From Streptomyces sp. CC228A (GTDB lineage: Bacteria > Actinomycetota > Actinomycetes > Streptomycetales > Streptomycetaceae): a stretch of 64,000 nucleotides of DNA. Under the pieces are notes generated by a model that was not told where the DNA came from, searched no databases, and saw only the letters and a list, made by a program, of their open reading frames with translations. Below are positions 25,981-36,143 of the stretch, in pieces. Position numbers and translations under genes: made by a program. Position 1 is the stretch's first letter, and every line of letters begins with the position of its first letter. The DNA is taken from positions 248,001-312,000 of the forward strand of contig NZ_JAJPUI010000008.1 in assembly GCF_021390935.1 (NCBI RefSeq), given 5' to 3'.

Positions 25981-27737
25981 ATGGGGACGCGGTCGGGAAG
26001 CGGCAGGGCGTCAGGGCACGGCGGGCGCAGGGGAGCGCGCCGGGGGACGCGGCGCGGCCACCGCCGGGCAGCGCGCCGCGGCAGGACGCCCCTCACCCTG
26101 ACGGCCGTGGGCTTACTGCTGGCCGCGGTGTGCACGACGCTGGTCACCGCCTGGGCCTGGCGCGACACCGCGCCCCCGCCCGCAGCGGCCGCCCAGCCGC
26201 GCACCGCCCCGTCCCCGGTGCCGCTCGGCGGCTCCGACGGCGAGGCTCCCGGAGGCGAGGCGTCCGCGGCACCCGGCGCGGCGCCCGAGGCCCGGGCCGT
26301 CCAGCGGGGAGCGCGCCCGGCGCCGCACGCAAACCGGAGGGGACGCGCACGAAGGGCCCCGCCTCCGCGCCCGCGGCGAGCGCGGCCTCCGGCCCGCTGC
26401 CCTTCGACCTCCCCGACCGGGCCGCGCTGCGGGCCAAGGGCAAGCTGGTGTTCGCCCACTACTTCACCCCGTACCCGCTGTCCCTGGACAACGCGGACCC
26501 GCGCAGCGACTACTACGCGCGCAACTACCTCAACCCGACCGGCGAGCGCGGCAAGCACAGCGAGTACGGCGGGCTGCTGCGTGACCGCCCGCTGCCGGTC
26601 GAGCCGAAGGAGGGCGACTGGGAGCTGGCCAACCTCCGCCAGGAGGTGCGGACCGCGCGCGACGCGGGCCTCGACGGCTTCACCCTGGACATCCTCTCCC
26701 TCTCCGGCCCCAACTGGGAGCGGTCTCAGAAGCTCCTTGAGGCGGCCCGCTCGGTCGACTCCCGCTTCACCGTCATGTTGATGCCCGACATGTCGTCCCT
26801 GCGCAGCGTCGACGCGGCCACCCTCGCCGACGCCGTCGCCGAGCTGGCCGAGAGCCCCGCGGCGCACCGCCTCGGCGACGGCCGGCTCGTCGTCTCCCCG
26901 TTCAAGGCGGAGGCCAGGAGCGTCGCCTGGTGGTCCGACGTCCTCGACCGGCTGCGCGACCGCCACGGCATCCGCACCGCGTTCGTACCGCTCTTCATCG
27001 ACTTCGGCTCCCAGGGCGAGGCGTTCGCGCCCATCAGCTACGGCTTCTCCGACTGGGGCAGCCGCAGCTACACCGGGCAGGACGGCCCTTCCGGGGACGC
27101 CCGGCGGGCCCACGCCCTGGGCAAGATCTGGATGCAGCCGGTGTCCGTCCAGGACGCCCGCCCCAACCAGGGCGTCTACGACGAGGCGGGCAACACCGCG
27201 GCCCTGCGCGCCACCTGGGACCGCGCCATCGACAGCGGAGCCGACTGGGTGCAGCTCACCACCTGGAACGACTACTCGGAGGGCACCCACTTCGCTCCGT
27301 CCGTGAACAACGGACACACCTACCTGGACCTGACGTCGTACTACCTCACCCGCTTCAAGACGGGGAGCTGGCCGAAGATCGTGCGGGACACGCTGTACCT
27401 CACCTCGCGGACGCAGTTCGCGGACGCGGACCCGACCGGCGACCAGTCCAAGGTGATGAAGCTGCGGGAGAGCAGCGCGGAGGCGCGGGACCAGGTCGAG
27501 GTGCTCGCCTTCCTGACGGCGCCCGCCACCGTCCGCACCACGGTCGGCTCCACCACGACCTCACGGGACCTCAAGGCCGGGGTGCACCCGGCGCTCAGCC
27601 CCCTGCGGGTCGGAGCCGTCTCCGCGGAGGCAGTGCGCGACGGTCGGCGCATCGCCTCGGCGCAGCTGCGGGAACCCGTCCGCGGCTCCGTGGAGGTCCA
27701 GGACCTGCAGTACCACGCGGCGACCAGCGGCCGGTAG
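25981..27737 (+). CDS. Secreted or anchored GH71-like alpha-1,3-glucanase (one frameshift)
   Basis: ATG 25981 has AGGGAGG upstream. A basic N-terminus precedes a signal/anchor segment (PLTLTAVGLLLAAVCTTLVTAWAW), then an Ala/Pro-rich linker. Near 26310 the frame changes (one base missing) and the catalytic part is read to 27737: LVFAHYFTPYPLSLDN, DGFTLDILSLSGPNW and WVQLTTWNDYSEGTHF are typical of GH71 mutanase-like barrels, with candidate acids in the last two motifs. GH71 enzymes hydrolyse alpha-1,3-glucan of fungal walls and plaques. The C-terminal ~110 residues resemble a beta domain. Isolated gene with its own upstream palindrome. Confidence 0.82.
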
Positions 27738-27973
27738 CGGCGGGAGCCCGGCCCCCCGCCCCCTCCCGCAGCCCGGCGGCCGGCCGGGAGCGCCGGGGCC
27801 CTGCTCCATGCCCGCGGCCCGCCGAGCCCACCGGCGGTCCCGCTCCCGGCCCGTACCCCCGCCAGAAGGCCGCCGGGCCCCGCTCGCAGCCCTGTCCCGC
27901 CGGGAGGGCCGCCGGGGGCGGCGCCGGGGCCCGCAGGGCACGGCGGGGAGTCGCCGCGGGCCCCGGCGCCGCG

Positions 27974-28991
27974 TCACGGCGCCGGTTCCAGCCCCCACGC
28001 GGTGGCACGGGCGGCGGCGGCCGCGCGGTTGGGCACGCCGAGCTTGGCGAGGATGTGCTCGACGTGCGTGGCGACGGTGCGGCGGGCGACGCAGAGCCGC
28101 TCCGCGATCTCCGGGTTGGTGCGGCCTTCCGCCAGCTCCGCCAGCACCTCCAGCTCCCGCACGGTCAGCGACGAGGGCCGGTCCACGGCACGGCACACCA
28201 CGGCGGTCCCCGCCGGGCCCCGGGCCAACCGCAGTTCGTACAGCCGCCCCCGTACGGGACGAGCAGCCGGGCGGGCACCGGCCGGCGCCGTGCCGCCCGG
28301 CGCACCGCGACCGCCAGGGGCGAGTCCGCCGCGGCGAACCCGGCAGGCCGGTGCCCGTCCGGCGGCACGGGCACCGCCTCCGGCGCGTCCGGCACCACCA
28401 CCGTGCCGGGCACACCGGCGCCCCGCCCGGCCGCCCCCGTCCCCGTGCCGCCGGCCGGCCGGGGCGCAGCGGGTCCACGGCCGCCGCGAGGCAGTCGCCG
28501 AGCAGCGCCACGGCGGCCCGCGCCGGACCGTGGTCGCCCCGAGCGCCCCGCGTCGCGCTCACGTTCAGCATGCCGACGTACCGGCCGTCCGCGGCGAACA
28601 GGCACTGGGCGACACCGTCCCGCACGCCCAGCGGCTCCAGCGTGTCCCGCCATCCCGGCGACAGCCTCCGCTCGGGATCCGGTACGTCGTGCCACCAGCG
28701 GGCCCCGCCGGGGGAGCGGAGGACGGACGCGAAGCCCGGGTCCTCGTGCAGGCGCCGCTCGATGTACGCGTTCGCCCCGTCCGGGTACGTGCTGGCCAGG
28801 GTGGTGTGGCGGCGCCGCAGCGGGTCCCACTGGGCCAGCGAGGCGTGGTCGTGCGCCACCACCCCGGACAGCTCCGCCAGCAGAGTCCCGGCGCCACCGC
28901 CGCCGCGCGCGGTGCGCAGCGCCGCCTCCCGCACCCGCAGGGCCCCGCCCCACACGTCGCCGCCCCCACCGGAACCGTCCCACCCCGTCAC
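27974..28991 (-). CDS. LuxR-type regulator with GAF-like N-terminal domain (two frameshifts)
   Basis: Starts at GTG 28991. The first ~180 residues (LAELSGVVAHDHASLAQWDPLRRRH, LFAADGRYVGMLNVSATRG) resemble a GAF/sensor domain. The frame changes near 28455 and again near 28245, each as if one base were missing. The last frame ends at 27974 and carries a clear LuxR HTH: SLTVRELEVLAELAEGRTNPEIAERLCVARRTVATHVEHILAKLGV. Reconstructed length is ~340 residues. Either a decayed gene or, more likely, two indels. No adjacent partner; target unknown. Confidence 0.8.
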
Positions 28992-29037
28992 CCGGCCAGC
29001 ATGATCACGCAGCGCGGGCGCGTCAAACGGGCACGGT

Positions 29038-30744
29038 TCACCCGCCCAGCTCGTCGTGCACCACCTGACCGCCCACCGCCGTGAACACGACCGGCATCCC
29101 GGGGATGCCGTGCGGGTCCGCCGACAGCAGGTCGCCCGCGACCACGCACAGGTCGGCCGCCTTGCCCACCTCCAGCGTGCCCTTCCAGTCCTCCGCGAAG
29201 TCCTGCCAGGCCGCGTCCGCCGTGTACGTCCGCAGCGCCTCCCGCAGGGAGATGCACTGGTCGGCGCCGCTGACCCGGCCGCTGCCGCGGGCCTCGCGCA
29301 GCATCATCGTCGAGACCCCCTGCCGCCAGTCGGGGAAGGTGACCGGCGCGTCCGAACCGCTGGTCACCCGCACGCCCGCGTCGAGGGCGTCCCGGTACGG
29401 CCACTCGTAGGCCGCCCGCTCCGGCCCCACGAAGTGCTCCTCGATGTCGGCGACGGCCCACTTGACGGTCGGGTTCATGTTGACCCCGAACCCGTGCCGC
29501 GCCAGCGTCCGCATGCTGCGGGCCGTCAGGAAGTCCCCGTGGATGGCGTAGTGGCGCGGATCCGCCCGGGGATGCCGCTCCGCGGCGGCCGCGAACGCGT
29601 CGACGACGGTGTCGATGGCCCGGTCCCCGGTCACGTGCACCCCCAGCTGGTGCCCGGCCGCGTGCCCGTACCGCACCATCTCGGCGACCGCCGCGCTGCG
29701 CTCGTCGTCGCTGTCGCCGCCGACGCACAGGCAGCCGAACCCGCCCCCCACGTACTCCTCGTGCATCCACGACGTCCGGTTCAGCGGGATCCCGTCGGCG
29801 AAGACCTTCACGCCGTGCACGGCCAGCCGCCGCGGATCGGGCGAGCGGAACCCCGCCACCGCGCCCAGCCCGCGGACGAACTCCTCCACCGTCCCCGCCA
29901 TCCCGGCCGGCAGCCACAGCACGCCCACCCGCGCGGTCAGCTCGCCGTCCGCCAGCAGCCGCCCGTACACGTCCAGCGTGTCGGCCGCGAGGGCGCCCCG
30001 CATCAGCGCGTCACCGCCCGGCCCGAGGCCCGGCTCGGTGTAGCTGGTGACACCGAGCCGCGCCAGCGTGCGCAGCGCGGCCCTCAGCGCCTCGGCACGG
30101 ACCCGCCCCGACAGCGGGGGCAGCGCACGGTGCACCAGCTCCTGCGCGCCCTCCTGGAACAGCCCCGTCGGCACACCCCGCGCGTCCGTGACCAGTCCCG
30201 GCACGGCGCCGCCACCGGGTCCGCCCGGCACTCCGGCGGCGGCCAGCGCGGCCGAGTTCACCCACGTCGCGTGGCCCGACGCCGCGTACAGCAGCACGGG
30301 CCGGTCGGGACTGACCGCGTCCAGGTCGTGCCGGTCCGGCAGCCGCTCCGGGTCCGCCGCGCACTCCCGCAGCACCCCCGGGTCCCAGCCGTGCCCGAAC
30401 ACCCACTCCCCGGGCGGGGTCCGCTCGGCGGCGGCGCGCACCGCCTCCGCCACGTCCGCGATGCTCCGCACGCCGGGTGCCGCCAGATCCACGGAGAGCG
30501 GCGGCCGGGTCATGCCGAAGGCGCAGCCGTGCAGGTGGGCGTCGTTGATCCCGGGCAGGAGCGTGCCGCCCGCCAGGTCGACGACCCGCGTGCCCGGGCC
30601 CACCGCCGCCATCACCTCCCGGCGGTCGCCCACCGCGCTGACGGTGCCACCGGTCACCGCGAGCGCGGAGGCGACCGTGAACCGCGCGTCCACGGTGAGG
30701 ACGCGGCCGTTGACGAAGACCAGATCCGGGTACGGGGCTGCCAC
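29038..30744 (-). CDS. Amidohydrolase family 3 (YtcJ-like)
   Basis: 568 residues from GTG 30744, chosen because AAAGGAG lies 8 bases upstream and the family begins there (VAAPYPDLVFVNGRVLTVD). Metal-site motifs: LLPGINDAHLHG (HxH), VHGVKVFADGIPLNRTSW, LGVHVTGDRAIDTVVDAF, HYAIHGDFL and VTSGSDAPV. YtcJ-like enzymes hydrolyse amides or imidazolones; the substrate here is unknown. Cytoplasmic, single gene, downstream of a large repeat region. Confidence 0.9.
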   Translation of the reverse strand: MAAPYPDLVFVNGRVLTVDARFTVASALAVTGGTVSAVGDRREVMAAVGPGTRVVDLAGGTLLPGINDAHLHGCAFGMTRPPLSVDLAAPGVRSIADVAEAVRAAAERTPPGEWVFGHGWDPGVLRECAADPERLPDRHDLDAVSPDRPVLLYAASGHATWVNSAALAAAGVPGGPGGGAVPGLVTDARGVPTGLFQEGAQELVHRALPPLSGRVRAEALRAALRTLARLGVTSYTEPGLGPGGDALMRGALAADTLDVYGRLLADGELTARVGVLWLPAGMAGTVEEFVRGLGAVAGFRSPDPRRLAVHGVKVFADGIPLNRTSWMHEEYVGGGFGCLCVGGDSDDERSAAVAEMVRYGHAAGHQLGVHVTGDRAIDTVVDAFAAAAERHPRADPRHYAIHGDFLTARSMRTLARHGFGVNMNPTVKWAVADIEEHFVGPERAAYEWPYRDALDAGVRVTSGSDAPVTFPDWRQGVSTMMLREARGSGRVSGADQCISLREALRTYTADAAWQDFAEDWKGTLEVGKAADLCVVAGDLLSADPHGIPGMPVVFTAVGGQVVHDELGG

Positions 30745-31618
30745 GACGGGCTCCTTTCCCCGCGCCCGGAGCCGGGTGCGGCAGCGGGCGCGACGGTGCG
30801 AACTGAACGCCCCGACTCTCCGCCGGCGGGCCCGCACCGCGCATCGGTCATCCGACCGACCCGCCACCGGGATGCGCCGCTCACCGCCCGCCTCACGCCA
30901 GTCCCGGCCGGTCGCCCCGGTCCGGGAGCACGGCCCTGCCCCGCCGCACCGGCAGCAGCGCGTGCCCCGCCGGCGCACCCGCGGACGGGCACCGGCTCCC
31001 CGCGGGTCGCCGCGGTCCCGGCCGGTCGAGCGGCAGCGGGAAGCAGCCCGCGGCCAGGGCCGCCGCCACGAGGAGGCTGCGGCCCCCGCTCTGCGCCGCA
31101 CCGGACGCACGTGCGGCTCACCGCACCCGCCACCGCACCCCGTTCGACCGCGCCGGTCCACCCTCACACCGCGCACACCGCGCCCGCTGCGCCTGCCGCA
31201 CCCACCGCGCCCGCTGCGCCTGCCGCGCACTTCGCGGCACTGCGCCTGCCGCGGAACCGCGCCTGCCGCACCCGCCACGGCCACACGCCTGCCGCGGCAC
31301 CACTCGCACCACCTACACCGCGCCTGCCGCGCTCGCCGTGGCACCACGTGCACCACCCGCACCGCGCCTGCCGCGGCCCCACGCCTGCCGCGCCCGCCGC
31401 GGCACCACTCGCACCACCTGCACCACGCCTGCCGTGCTCGCCGCGCACATCGCGGCACTGCGCTTGCCGCGGCACCACCCGCACCACCCGCACCGCGCTC
31501 GCCGCGCACACCGCGTCGGCCACCCTTCGCCCACGGCCGCCCGCCGCCGGGAAGGCGGGCCGCGATGCCGCCGACCGGCGGCGCGCGCTGTCACCCGTAC
31601 GCCCTACGATGACCGGCC
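30745..31618. repeat. Gene-free GC-rich region dominated by degenerate short tandem repeats
   Basis: From about 31140 to 31530 the words CACCGCGCCTGCCGC, CGCGGCACCAC and CGCACCACCTGCACC recur at short, irregular intervals. This makes long open frames on both strands (Pro-Ala-Ala-rich on plus; Arg-Trp-Cys-Glu-Trp-Cys-like on minus) that have no start signals and no recognisable domains. 30760-31140 is plain intergenic sequence. The kinase promoter is presumably near the right end; no clear -35/-10 was seen. Confidence 0.75.
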
Positions 31619-33418
31619 ATGAGCATGAGCGAGTCCGGCAGACCGGTGGTCGACGGGCGTTTCGAACTGGTCTCCCGCCTCGGCAGCGGAGGCATGGGCA
31701 CCGTGTGGCGGGCCCGCGACCTGGCCCTCGACCGGGAGGTCGCCCTCAAGGAGGTACGCCCGCCGGACCCCGCCGCGGAGCAGGCCACCCCGGGCCTCAC
31801 CGCCCAGCTGCGGGAACGCGCGGTCCGCGAGGCCCGCGCCCTGGCACGCCTGTCGAACCGGCACGTGGTGACGATCCACCACATCGTGGAACCCGCCGAC
31901 GGCGCGCACCCGTGGATCGTGATGGAACTGGTCGAGGGCCGCTCCGTCTACGACCGGCTCACCGACGGCCCCATGCCCGTCGACGAGGTCGTCCGCCTGG
32001 GCCTCCAGGTGCTGTCCGCGCTGCGCGCCGCCCACGCCGCCGGCATCCAGCACCGGGACGTCAAGCCCGCGAACGTCCTGCTGCGGCCCGACGGCAGCGC
32101 CGTCCTCACCGACTTCGGCATCGCCGCGATGCAGGACGCCACCACGAGGCTCACCTCGACCGGCGACCTGATCGGCTCACCGGAGTTCATCGCCCCCGAA
32201 CGCATCCGGGGCGAGGAGGGCAACCCGGCGTCCGACCTGTGGTCCCTCGGCATGCTCCTGTACGTGGCGGCCGAAGGCCACCACCCGCTGCGCCGCGCCA
32301 CGAACCTCGCCACCCTCGTCGCCGTCCTCGACGACCCGCTGCCCGCCCCGGTGCGCTCCGGGGTGCTCGCCCCCGTCCTCACCCGCGTCCTCCAGCGGGA
32401 CCCGGCGCTGCGACCCGACGGCGCGGAGCTGGAACGGCTGCTGCGGGCCGCGGCGGGACAGGCAGAAGCCGCGCCCGCCGCACCCGCGCCCACCGCGCCC
32501 CTGCCCGCCGGGCAGGCCCGGCCGCCGCGCCCACCGGAACGCCGCCGCAGAGCTCCGTCCCGCCGGGCGGGGCCGGGTGGCCGCACCCCCACGCCGCCTA
32601 CACGCCCACGGCCCCCGTACCGCAGCCGTCCGCGGGGACCGCGGGCACGGGCCCGTACGCCCCCACCGTGCACGACGGCGCCGCCAAGGGCTCCTTCGGC
32701 CCGCCGGTCCCGCCGCGGGACGAGCGCCGCCGCGCCGCCGCGCCGCGGCCGTGCTCGCCTCGGCGGCCGTCGTGGCGCTGGCCGTCGCCGGCGCGGTGTA
32801 CGGGCTGCCCGGAGGCGGCACGGGCGACGGCGCACAGGGGGCTCCCGGCCCGGTGCGACCGCCGCCACCGAAGGCGGCGCCGGCAAGGCCGGCGCCGGGC
32901 CCGCCGCCGCGGACACCGGCTCCACCCCGGCCGCCGCGGCCGCCGGAGCACCCGCCGTCCGGGGCAGCCTGCTCACCACGGCGAACGTCCGCGCCGTCCT
33001 GGCCGCGTTCCGCGAGGCGAGCGGCTCCGCGCAGGTCACCGAACTCACCGTGTACGAGGACTACGCGCTGGCCTCCATCCCCACCGCGCCCGGCGCCCGT
33101 ACCTACGACGCGTACGAGTTCCGGGGCGGGGCCGCCCGGCGTACCGGCCCCGGCGGCACGATCAGCAGCGACAGCGCCGACGAGCAGCCGTTCGACGTGG
33201 CCGCCCTCGCCTGGGACCGGCTCCCGGACCTCATGAAGCAGGCGGAGCGGGACCTGGGCGTGGACGATCCGACGATGCGCTACGTCATCGTCGACCGGTG
33301 GACGTTCAACGGCGACGAGCCGACGATGCGCTTCTACCTCACCAACGAGTACCGCGCCAGCGGCTACCTCGCCGCGGACCGCACCGGGAAGGTCGTGGCC
33401 ACCCACCCCTCGTCCTGA
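31619..33418 (+). CDS. Ser/Thr protein kinase with single membrane segment and extracellular domain (three frameshifts)
   Basis: The kinase domain is in one frame to about 32515: GRFELVSRLGSGGMGTVW (glycine loop), VALKEV (ATP lysine), IQHRDVKPANVLL (catalytic Asp) and LTDFGIAA. A Pro-rich linker follows in the next frame (TPPQSSVPPGGAGWPHPHAAY), the membrane segment (AVLASAAVVALAVAGAVYGL) in the third, and the extracellular domain returns to the first frame from about 32850 (LTTANVRAVLAAFREASG ... TMRFYLTNEYRASGYL). Three successive one-base losses, near 32515, 32745 and 32850, explain this exactly. Such PknB-like kinases sense the cell surface and phosphorylate cytoplasmic targets. No phosphatase or FHA partner is adjacent. 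Confidence 0.87.
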   Translation: MSMSESGRPVVDGRFELVSRLGSGGMGTVWRARDLALDREVALKEVRPPDPAAEQATPGLTAQLRERAVREARALARLSNRHVVTIHHIVEPADGAHPWIVMELVEGRSVYDRLTDGPMPVDEVVRLGLQVLSALRAAHAAGIQHRDVKPANVLLRPDGSAVLTDFGIAAMQDATTRLTSTGDLIGSPEFIAPERIRGEEGNPASDLWSLGMLLYVAAEGHHPLRRATNLATLVAVLDDPLPAPVRSGVLAPVLTRVLQRDPALRPDGAELERLLRAAAGQAEAAPAAPAPTAPLPAGQARPPRPPERRRRAPSRRAGPGGRTPTPPTRPRPPYRSRPRGPRARARTPPPCTTAPPRAPSARRSRRGTSAAAPPRRGRARLGGRRGAGRRRRGVRAARRRHGRRRTGGSRPGATAATEGGAGKAGAGPAAADTGSTPAAAAAGAPAVRGSLLTTANVRAVLAAFREASGSAQVTELTVYEDYALASIPTAPGARTYDAYEFRGGAARRTGPGGTISSDSADEQPFDVAALAWDRLPDLMKQAERDLGVDDPTMRYVIVDRWTFNGDEPTMRFYLTNEYRASGYLAADRTGKVVATHPSS

Positions 33419-33425
33419 CCCCGCT

Positions 33426-33467
33426 CCGCGCCCCGCCCGGGCGACCACGGAGCCATCCGGGGCGCGG
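33426..33467 (+). terminator. Hairpin after the kinase gene
   Basis: CCGCGCCCCG (33426-33435) and CGGGGCGCGG (33458-33467) are perfect complements with a 22-base loop, starting 8 bases after the kinase stop. Plausible GC-rich terminator; the loop is long. The rest of 33468-33693 shows no gene. Confidence 0.45.
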
Positions 33468-33693
33468 CCGTCCACGCGGCCGGCAGGCTGAGGCCCGGCC
33501 CCGCATCTGCCGGCCGGGGCCGGGGAGCCCGCCCGGCACCTCCCCACTCCCCTTCCTGCCGCGCTCCCGTACCGCCGGGCCGCGCGGGCAGGCCGTACCT
33601 GCCCCGAGGGCCGTATCTGCCCCGAGAGCGAGCCGACCGGGCTCCCGCGGGGCAGGGCGCCCGCCGGGCACGGGAAGCTCGTCCCCGGACAAG

Positions 33694-34167
33694 TCAGTCG
33701 CCGCCCTCCGACCGCATCATCTCCTCGGCGCGCCGGTCCATCTCCTCGGGGGACACGTCCTCGACGTGGCTGGCGACGTTCCAGTGGTGGCCGAAGGGGT
33801 CCTCGAACCGGCCGCTCCGGTCCCCGTAGAACTGGTCGCGCACCGGATCGAGCTCCGTGGCGCCCCGCGCGAGGGCCGCTGCGAACACCGCGTCGACGTC
33901 CTCCACGTACACGTACAGGCTCACCGGCGTGCCGCCGACGGTCCGCGGACTGCGGAAGTTCATCTCGGGGGACTCGTCGGACAGCATGACGACCGAGTCG
34001 CCGAGCACCAGCTCGGCGTGAGCGATCCGGCCGTCCGGGGCCTCCATGCGCATCCGCTCGCGCGCACCCAGCACGGAGGTGTAGAAGTCGATGGCGGCCG
34101 CTGCGCCGTCGAGGCACAGGTAGGGGGTGACGCGCGGATGGTCTTCGGGGACGGGCTTGACGCTCAC
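33694..34167 (-). CDS. VOC family (glyoxalase/PhnB-like) protein
   Basis: 157 residues from GTG 34167 with AGGCAGGAA upstream. Begins VTPYLCLDGAAAAIDFYTSVLGA, typical of PhnB-like single-repeat VOC proteins, followed by IAHAELVLGDSVVMLSDESPE and DQFYGDRSGRFEDPFGHHWNVASH; the H/E metal ligands are partly present. Substrate unknown. Same strand as the LysR gene upstream, 84 bases apart. Confidence 0.85.
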   Translation of the reverse strand: MSVKPVPEDHPRVTPYLCLDGAAAAIDFYTSVLGARERMRMEAPDGRIAHAELVLGDSVVMLSDESPEMNFRSPRTVGGTPVSLYVYVEDVDAVFAAALARGATELDPVRDQFYGDRSGRFEDPFGHHWNVASHVEDVSPEEMDRRAEEMMRSEGGD

Positions 34168-34251
34168 CGGATTCCTGCCTTTCGCACGGGGTGAGGAGCA
34201 CCGACCAGCCTGGCACGGTCCCCGGCAGGCCGCAGCCCGGGCGGGTCCGCG

Positions 34252-35155
34252 TCAGCGGGGGCCGAAGTGCCGCCCGAGCTCCTCCATGACGGCGCCGACC
34301 GCCGGCGACCGCCACCGCCGGCGCAGCCGTACCAACTGCACCGGCACGTCAGGGAAGCGGGGACCCGCCACCTCCGCCAGGGTTCCGTTGCGCAGGGCGC
34401 CCGCCACGGTGACGCGCGGCAGCAGCGTCAGCCCCAGCCCGGCCGCCACGCAGGAGCGGGCGGCCTCGATGCTGCCGAACCGGGTCAGCCGCGGCCGGGC
34501 GTTCGGTACGGCGAGCAGTTCGCGGGCCAGCCGGTCGCTGTAGGAGCAGCCCTGCTCGTGCAGGAAGACATGCTCCCGGGCAAGGTCCGCCCAGCCCGCC
34601 GCGGCGCCGGGCCGCCGCCCCGCGGCCAGCGGATGCCCCGGGGCCGCGACGAGCACGAGGGCTCCTCGGCGACCCGTTCGGCGTCGAGGTCGGGGTACGC
34701 GGCCCGCTCCTCCAGCAGCAGCGCCAGGTCCAGCCGCCCCGCCCGGAGCCCGTCGACCGCGTCGGCGGTACCGGACGGCTGCAGGTGGATGTCGACGCCC
34801 GGGTGCGTGCGGCGCAGCGCGGCCACCACCCCGGCAGCCGGGCCGAGCACAGCGTCTCCCCGGCGCCGATCACCACCTCGCCGGACACGGGGCCTGCGTC
34901 GGCCGCCGAGGCGGCGGCCCGCAGCCGCGCCTCGGCGTCCAGGACGGCCTCGGCCTCGGCGAGCAGCCGCCGCCCCGCGTCGGTGAGGACGGCGCCGCGC
35001 GGCAGCCGGTCGAAGAGCCGCGCCCGCAGGTCCTGTTCCAGAGTTCTGACGTGCACGGTCACCGTGGACTGGGCGAGATGCAGTTCGGCGGCGGTGGCCG
35101 TGAAGTTCCCGGTGCGGGCGAGCGAGCTGAAGGTGCGCAGGAGGCGGGTGTCCAC
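34252..35155 (-). CDS. LysR family transcriptional regulator (two frameshifts)
   Basis: GTG 35155. The HTH is intact in the first frame: LLRTFSSLARTGNFTATAAELHLAQSTVTVHVRTLEQDLRARLFDRLPRG. The effector domain starts GEVVIGAGETLC, continues in the next frame from about 34850 (VDIHLQPSGTADAVDGLRAGRLDLALLLE) and in the third from about 34660 (ARSCVAAGLGLTLLPRVTVAGALRNG), ending at 34252. Both slips fit one missing base. Divergent from a PhzF-family gene across a 94-bp region with a perfect LysR-type inverted repeat, so it likely controls itself and that operon. Confidence 0.87.
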
Positions 35156-35174
35156 ACCCCGAGCCTAACCGTAG

Positions 35175-35193
35175 CGATCGGCATATCCGATCG
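35175..35193. promoter_or_regulatory. LysR-type operator between the LysR and PhzF genes
   Basis: CGATCGG-CATAT-CCGATCG is a perfect 7-bp inverted repeat that also contains the T-N11-A core (ATCGGCATATCCGAT). It lies 20 bases from the LysR start and 57 bases from the PhzF start, the normal place for a shared LTTR recognition site. Confidence 0.7.
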
Positions 35194-35249
35194 GAGGGAC
35201 CGCATATCATCATTTCCCTGCATGGCAGGAGGCGTGGCACCGTGAAGCC

Positions 35250-36143
35250 ATGAGCAGCGCAACGAGCCCCGAGGTCCTGCGGTACGCCGCCTTCACCCCC
35301 GCATGCACCCCCGCCTCCGCCGCCTCGGCGGCCGCCGGCAACCCGGCCGGGGTCGTCCTCGACGCCTCCGACCTCGACGACGCGGCCATGCAGGCCGTCG
35401 CCGCCGAGGTCGGCTACTCCGAGACCGCCTTCGTCACCGGCGGGGACGACGACCGGCGCCACGTCCGCGTCCGCTACTTCAGCCCGCTGGCCGAGGTCCC
35501 GTTCTGCGGCCACGCCACGGTCGCGGCGGCCGTGGCGCTGGCCGAGAGGGCCGGCACGGGCGCGTTCGTGTTCGACACACCGGTGGGGCCGATCCCGGTG
35601 TCCACCGACGCCGCCCCCGACGGCACGGTGCGGGCCGCGCTCACCAGCGTCCCCACCCGCTCGCGCCCGGCAGGCCCGGAGGAGCTCGGCGCCGCCCTGG
35701 CCGCGCTGGGCTGGGCGGCCGACGACCTCGACCCCGCCCTGCCGCCGCACGTCGCCTTCGGCGGCAACGAGCACCTCGTGCTCGCCGCGGCCACCCGAGA
35801 GCGACTGGCCGGCCTCTCCTACGACTTCGACGGCCTCGCGGACACCATGCGCCGGTACGGCTGGACCACCCTCCAGCTGGTGTGGCGCGAGAGCGCGGAC
35901 GTGTTCCACGTCCGCGGCCCCTTCCCGGTGGGCGGCGTCGTGGAGGACCCCGCGACAGGCGCGGCCGCGGCCGCCTTCGGCGGCTACCTCCGGGCGCTCG
36001 GCCTCGTCGACCGGCCTGCCACGCTCACCCTGAGGCAGGGCGAGGACATGGGCCGCCCGAGCGAGCTGCTCGTGGACGTCGACCCGGCCGACCCGCGGAT
36101 CCGCGTCACGGGCCGCGCACGGCAGATCGGCGGCGCCCGGTGA
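35250..36143 (+). CDS. PhzF family phenazine-biosynthesis-like isomerase
   Basis: 297 residues from ATG 35250; an AGGAGG lies 17 bases upstream, rather far, and the nearer GTGs run into stops. Family motifs: GNPAGVVLDA, VGYSETAFVTGG (the conserved Glu in SETAF) and VPFCGHATVAAAVAL. PhzF enzymes are diaminopimelate-epimerase-fold isomerases; most family members outside phenazine clusters have unknown substrates. No other phenazine genes are here. The stop overlaps the GTG of an alpha/beta hydrolase, so they form a two-gene operon. Confidence 0.9.
   Translation: MSSATSPEVLRYAAFTPACTPASAASAAAGNPAGVVLDASDLDDAAMQAVAAEVGYSETAFVTGGDDDRRHVRVRYFSPLAEVPFCGHATVAAAVALAERAGTGAFVFDTPVGPIPVSTDAAPDGTVRAALTSVPTRSRPAGPEELGAALAALGWAADDLDPALPPHVAFGGNEHLVLAAATRERLAGLSYDFDGLADTMRRYGWTTLQLVWRESADVFHVRGPFPVGGVVEDPATGAAAAAFGGYLRALGLVDRPATLTLRQGEDMGRPSELLVDVDPADPRIRVTGRARQIGGAR

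Noticed and set aside
31140..31530. Collagen-like or Cys/Trp-rich repeat protein gene
   Set aside because: No ribosome site, signal peptide or conserved frame; long frames on both strands come from repeat composition.
32500..32860. Programmed frameshifting in the kinase gene
   Set aside because: Three slips without slippery heptamers or downstream structures, and the same pattern in unrelated genes; sequencing indels are simpler.
29056..34194. 1712-codon open frame on the plus strand
   Set aside because: Runs antisense through the amidohydrolase, through the repeat region and into the kinase in a shifted frame; no start signal or coherent domain, a GC-bias shadow.
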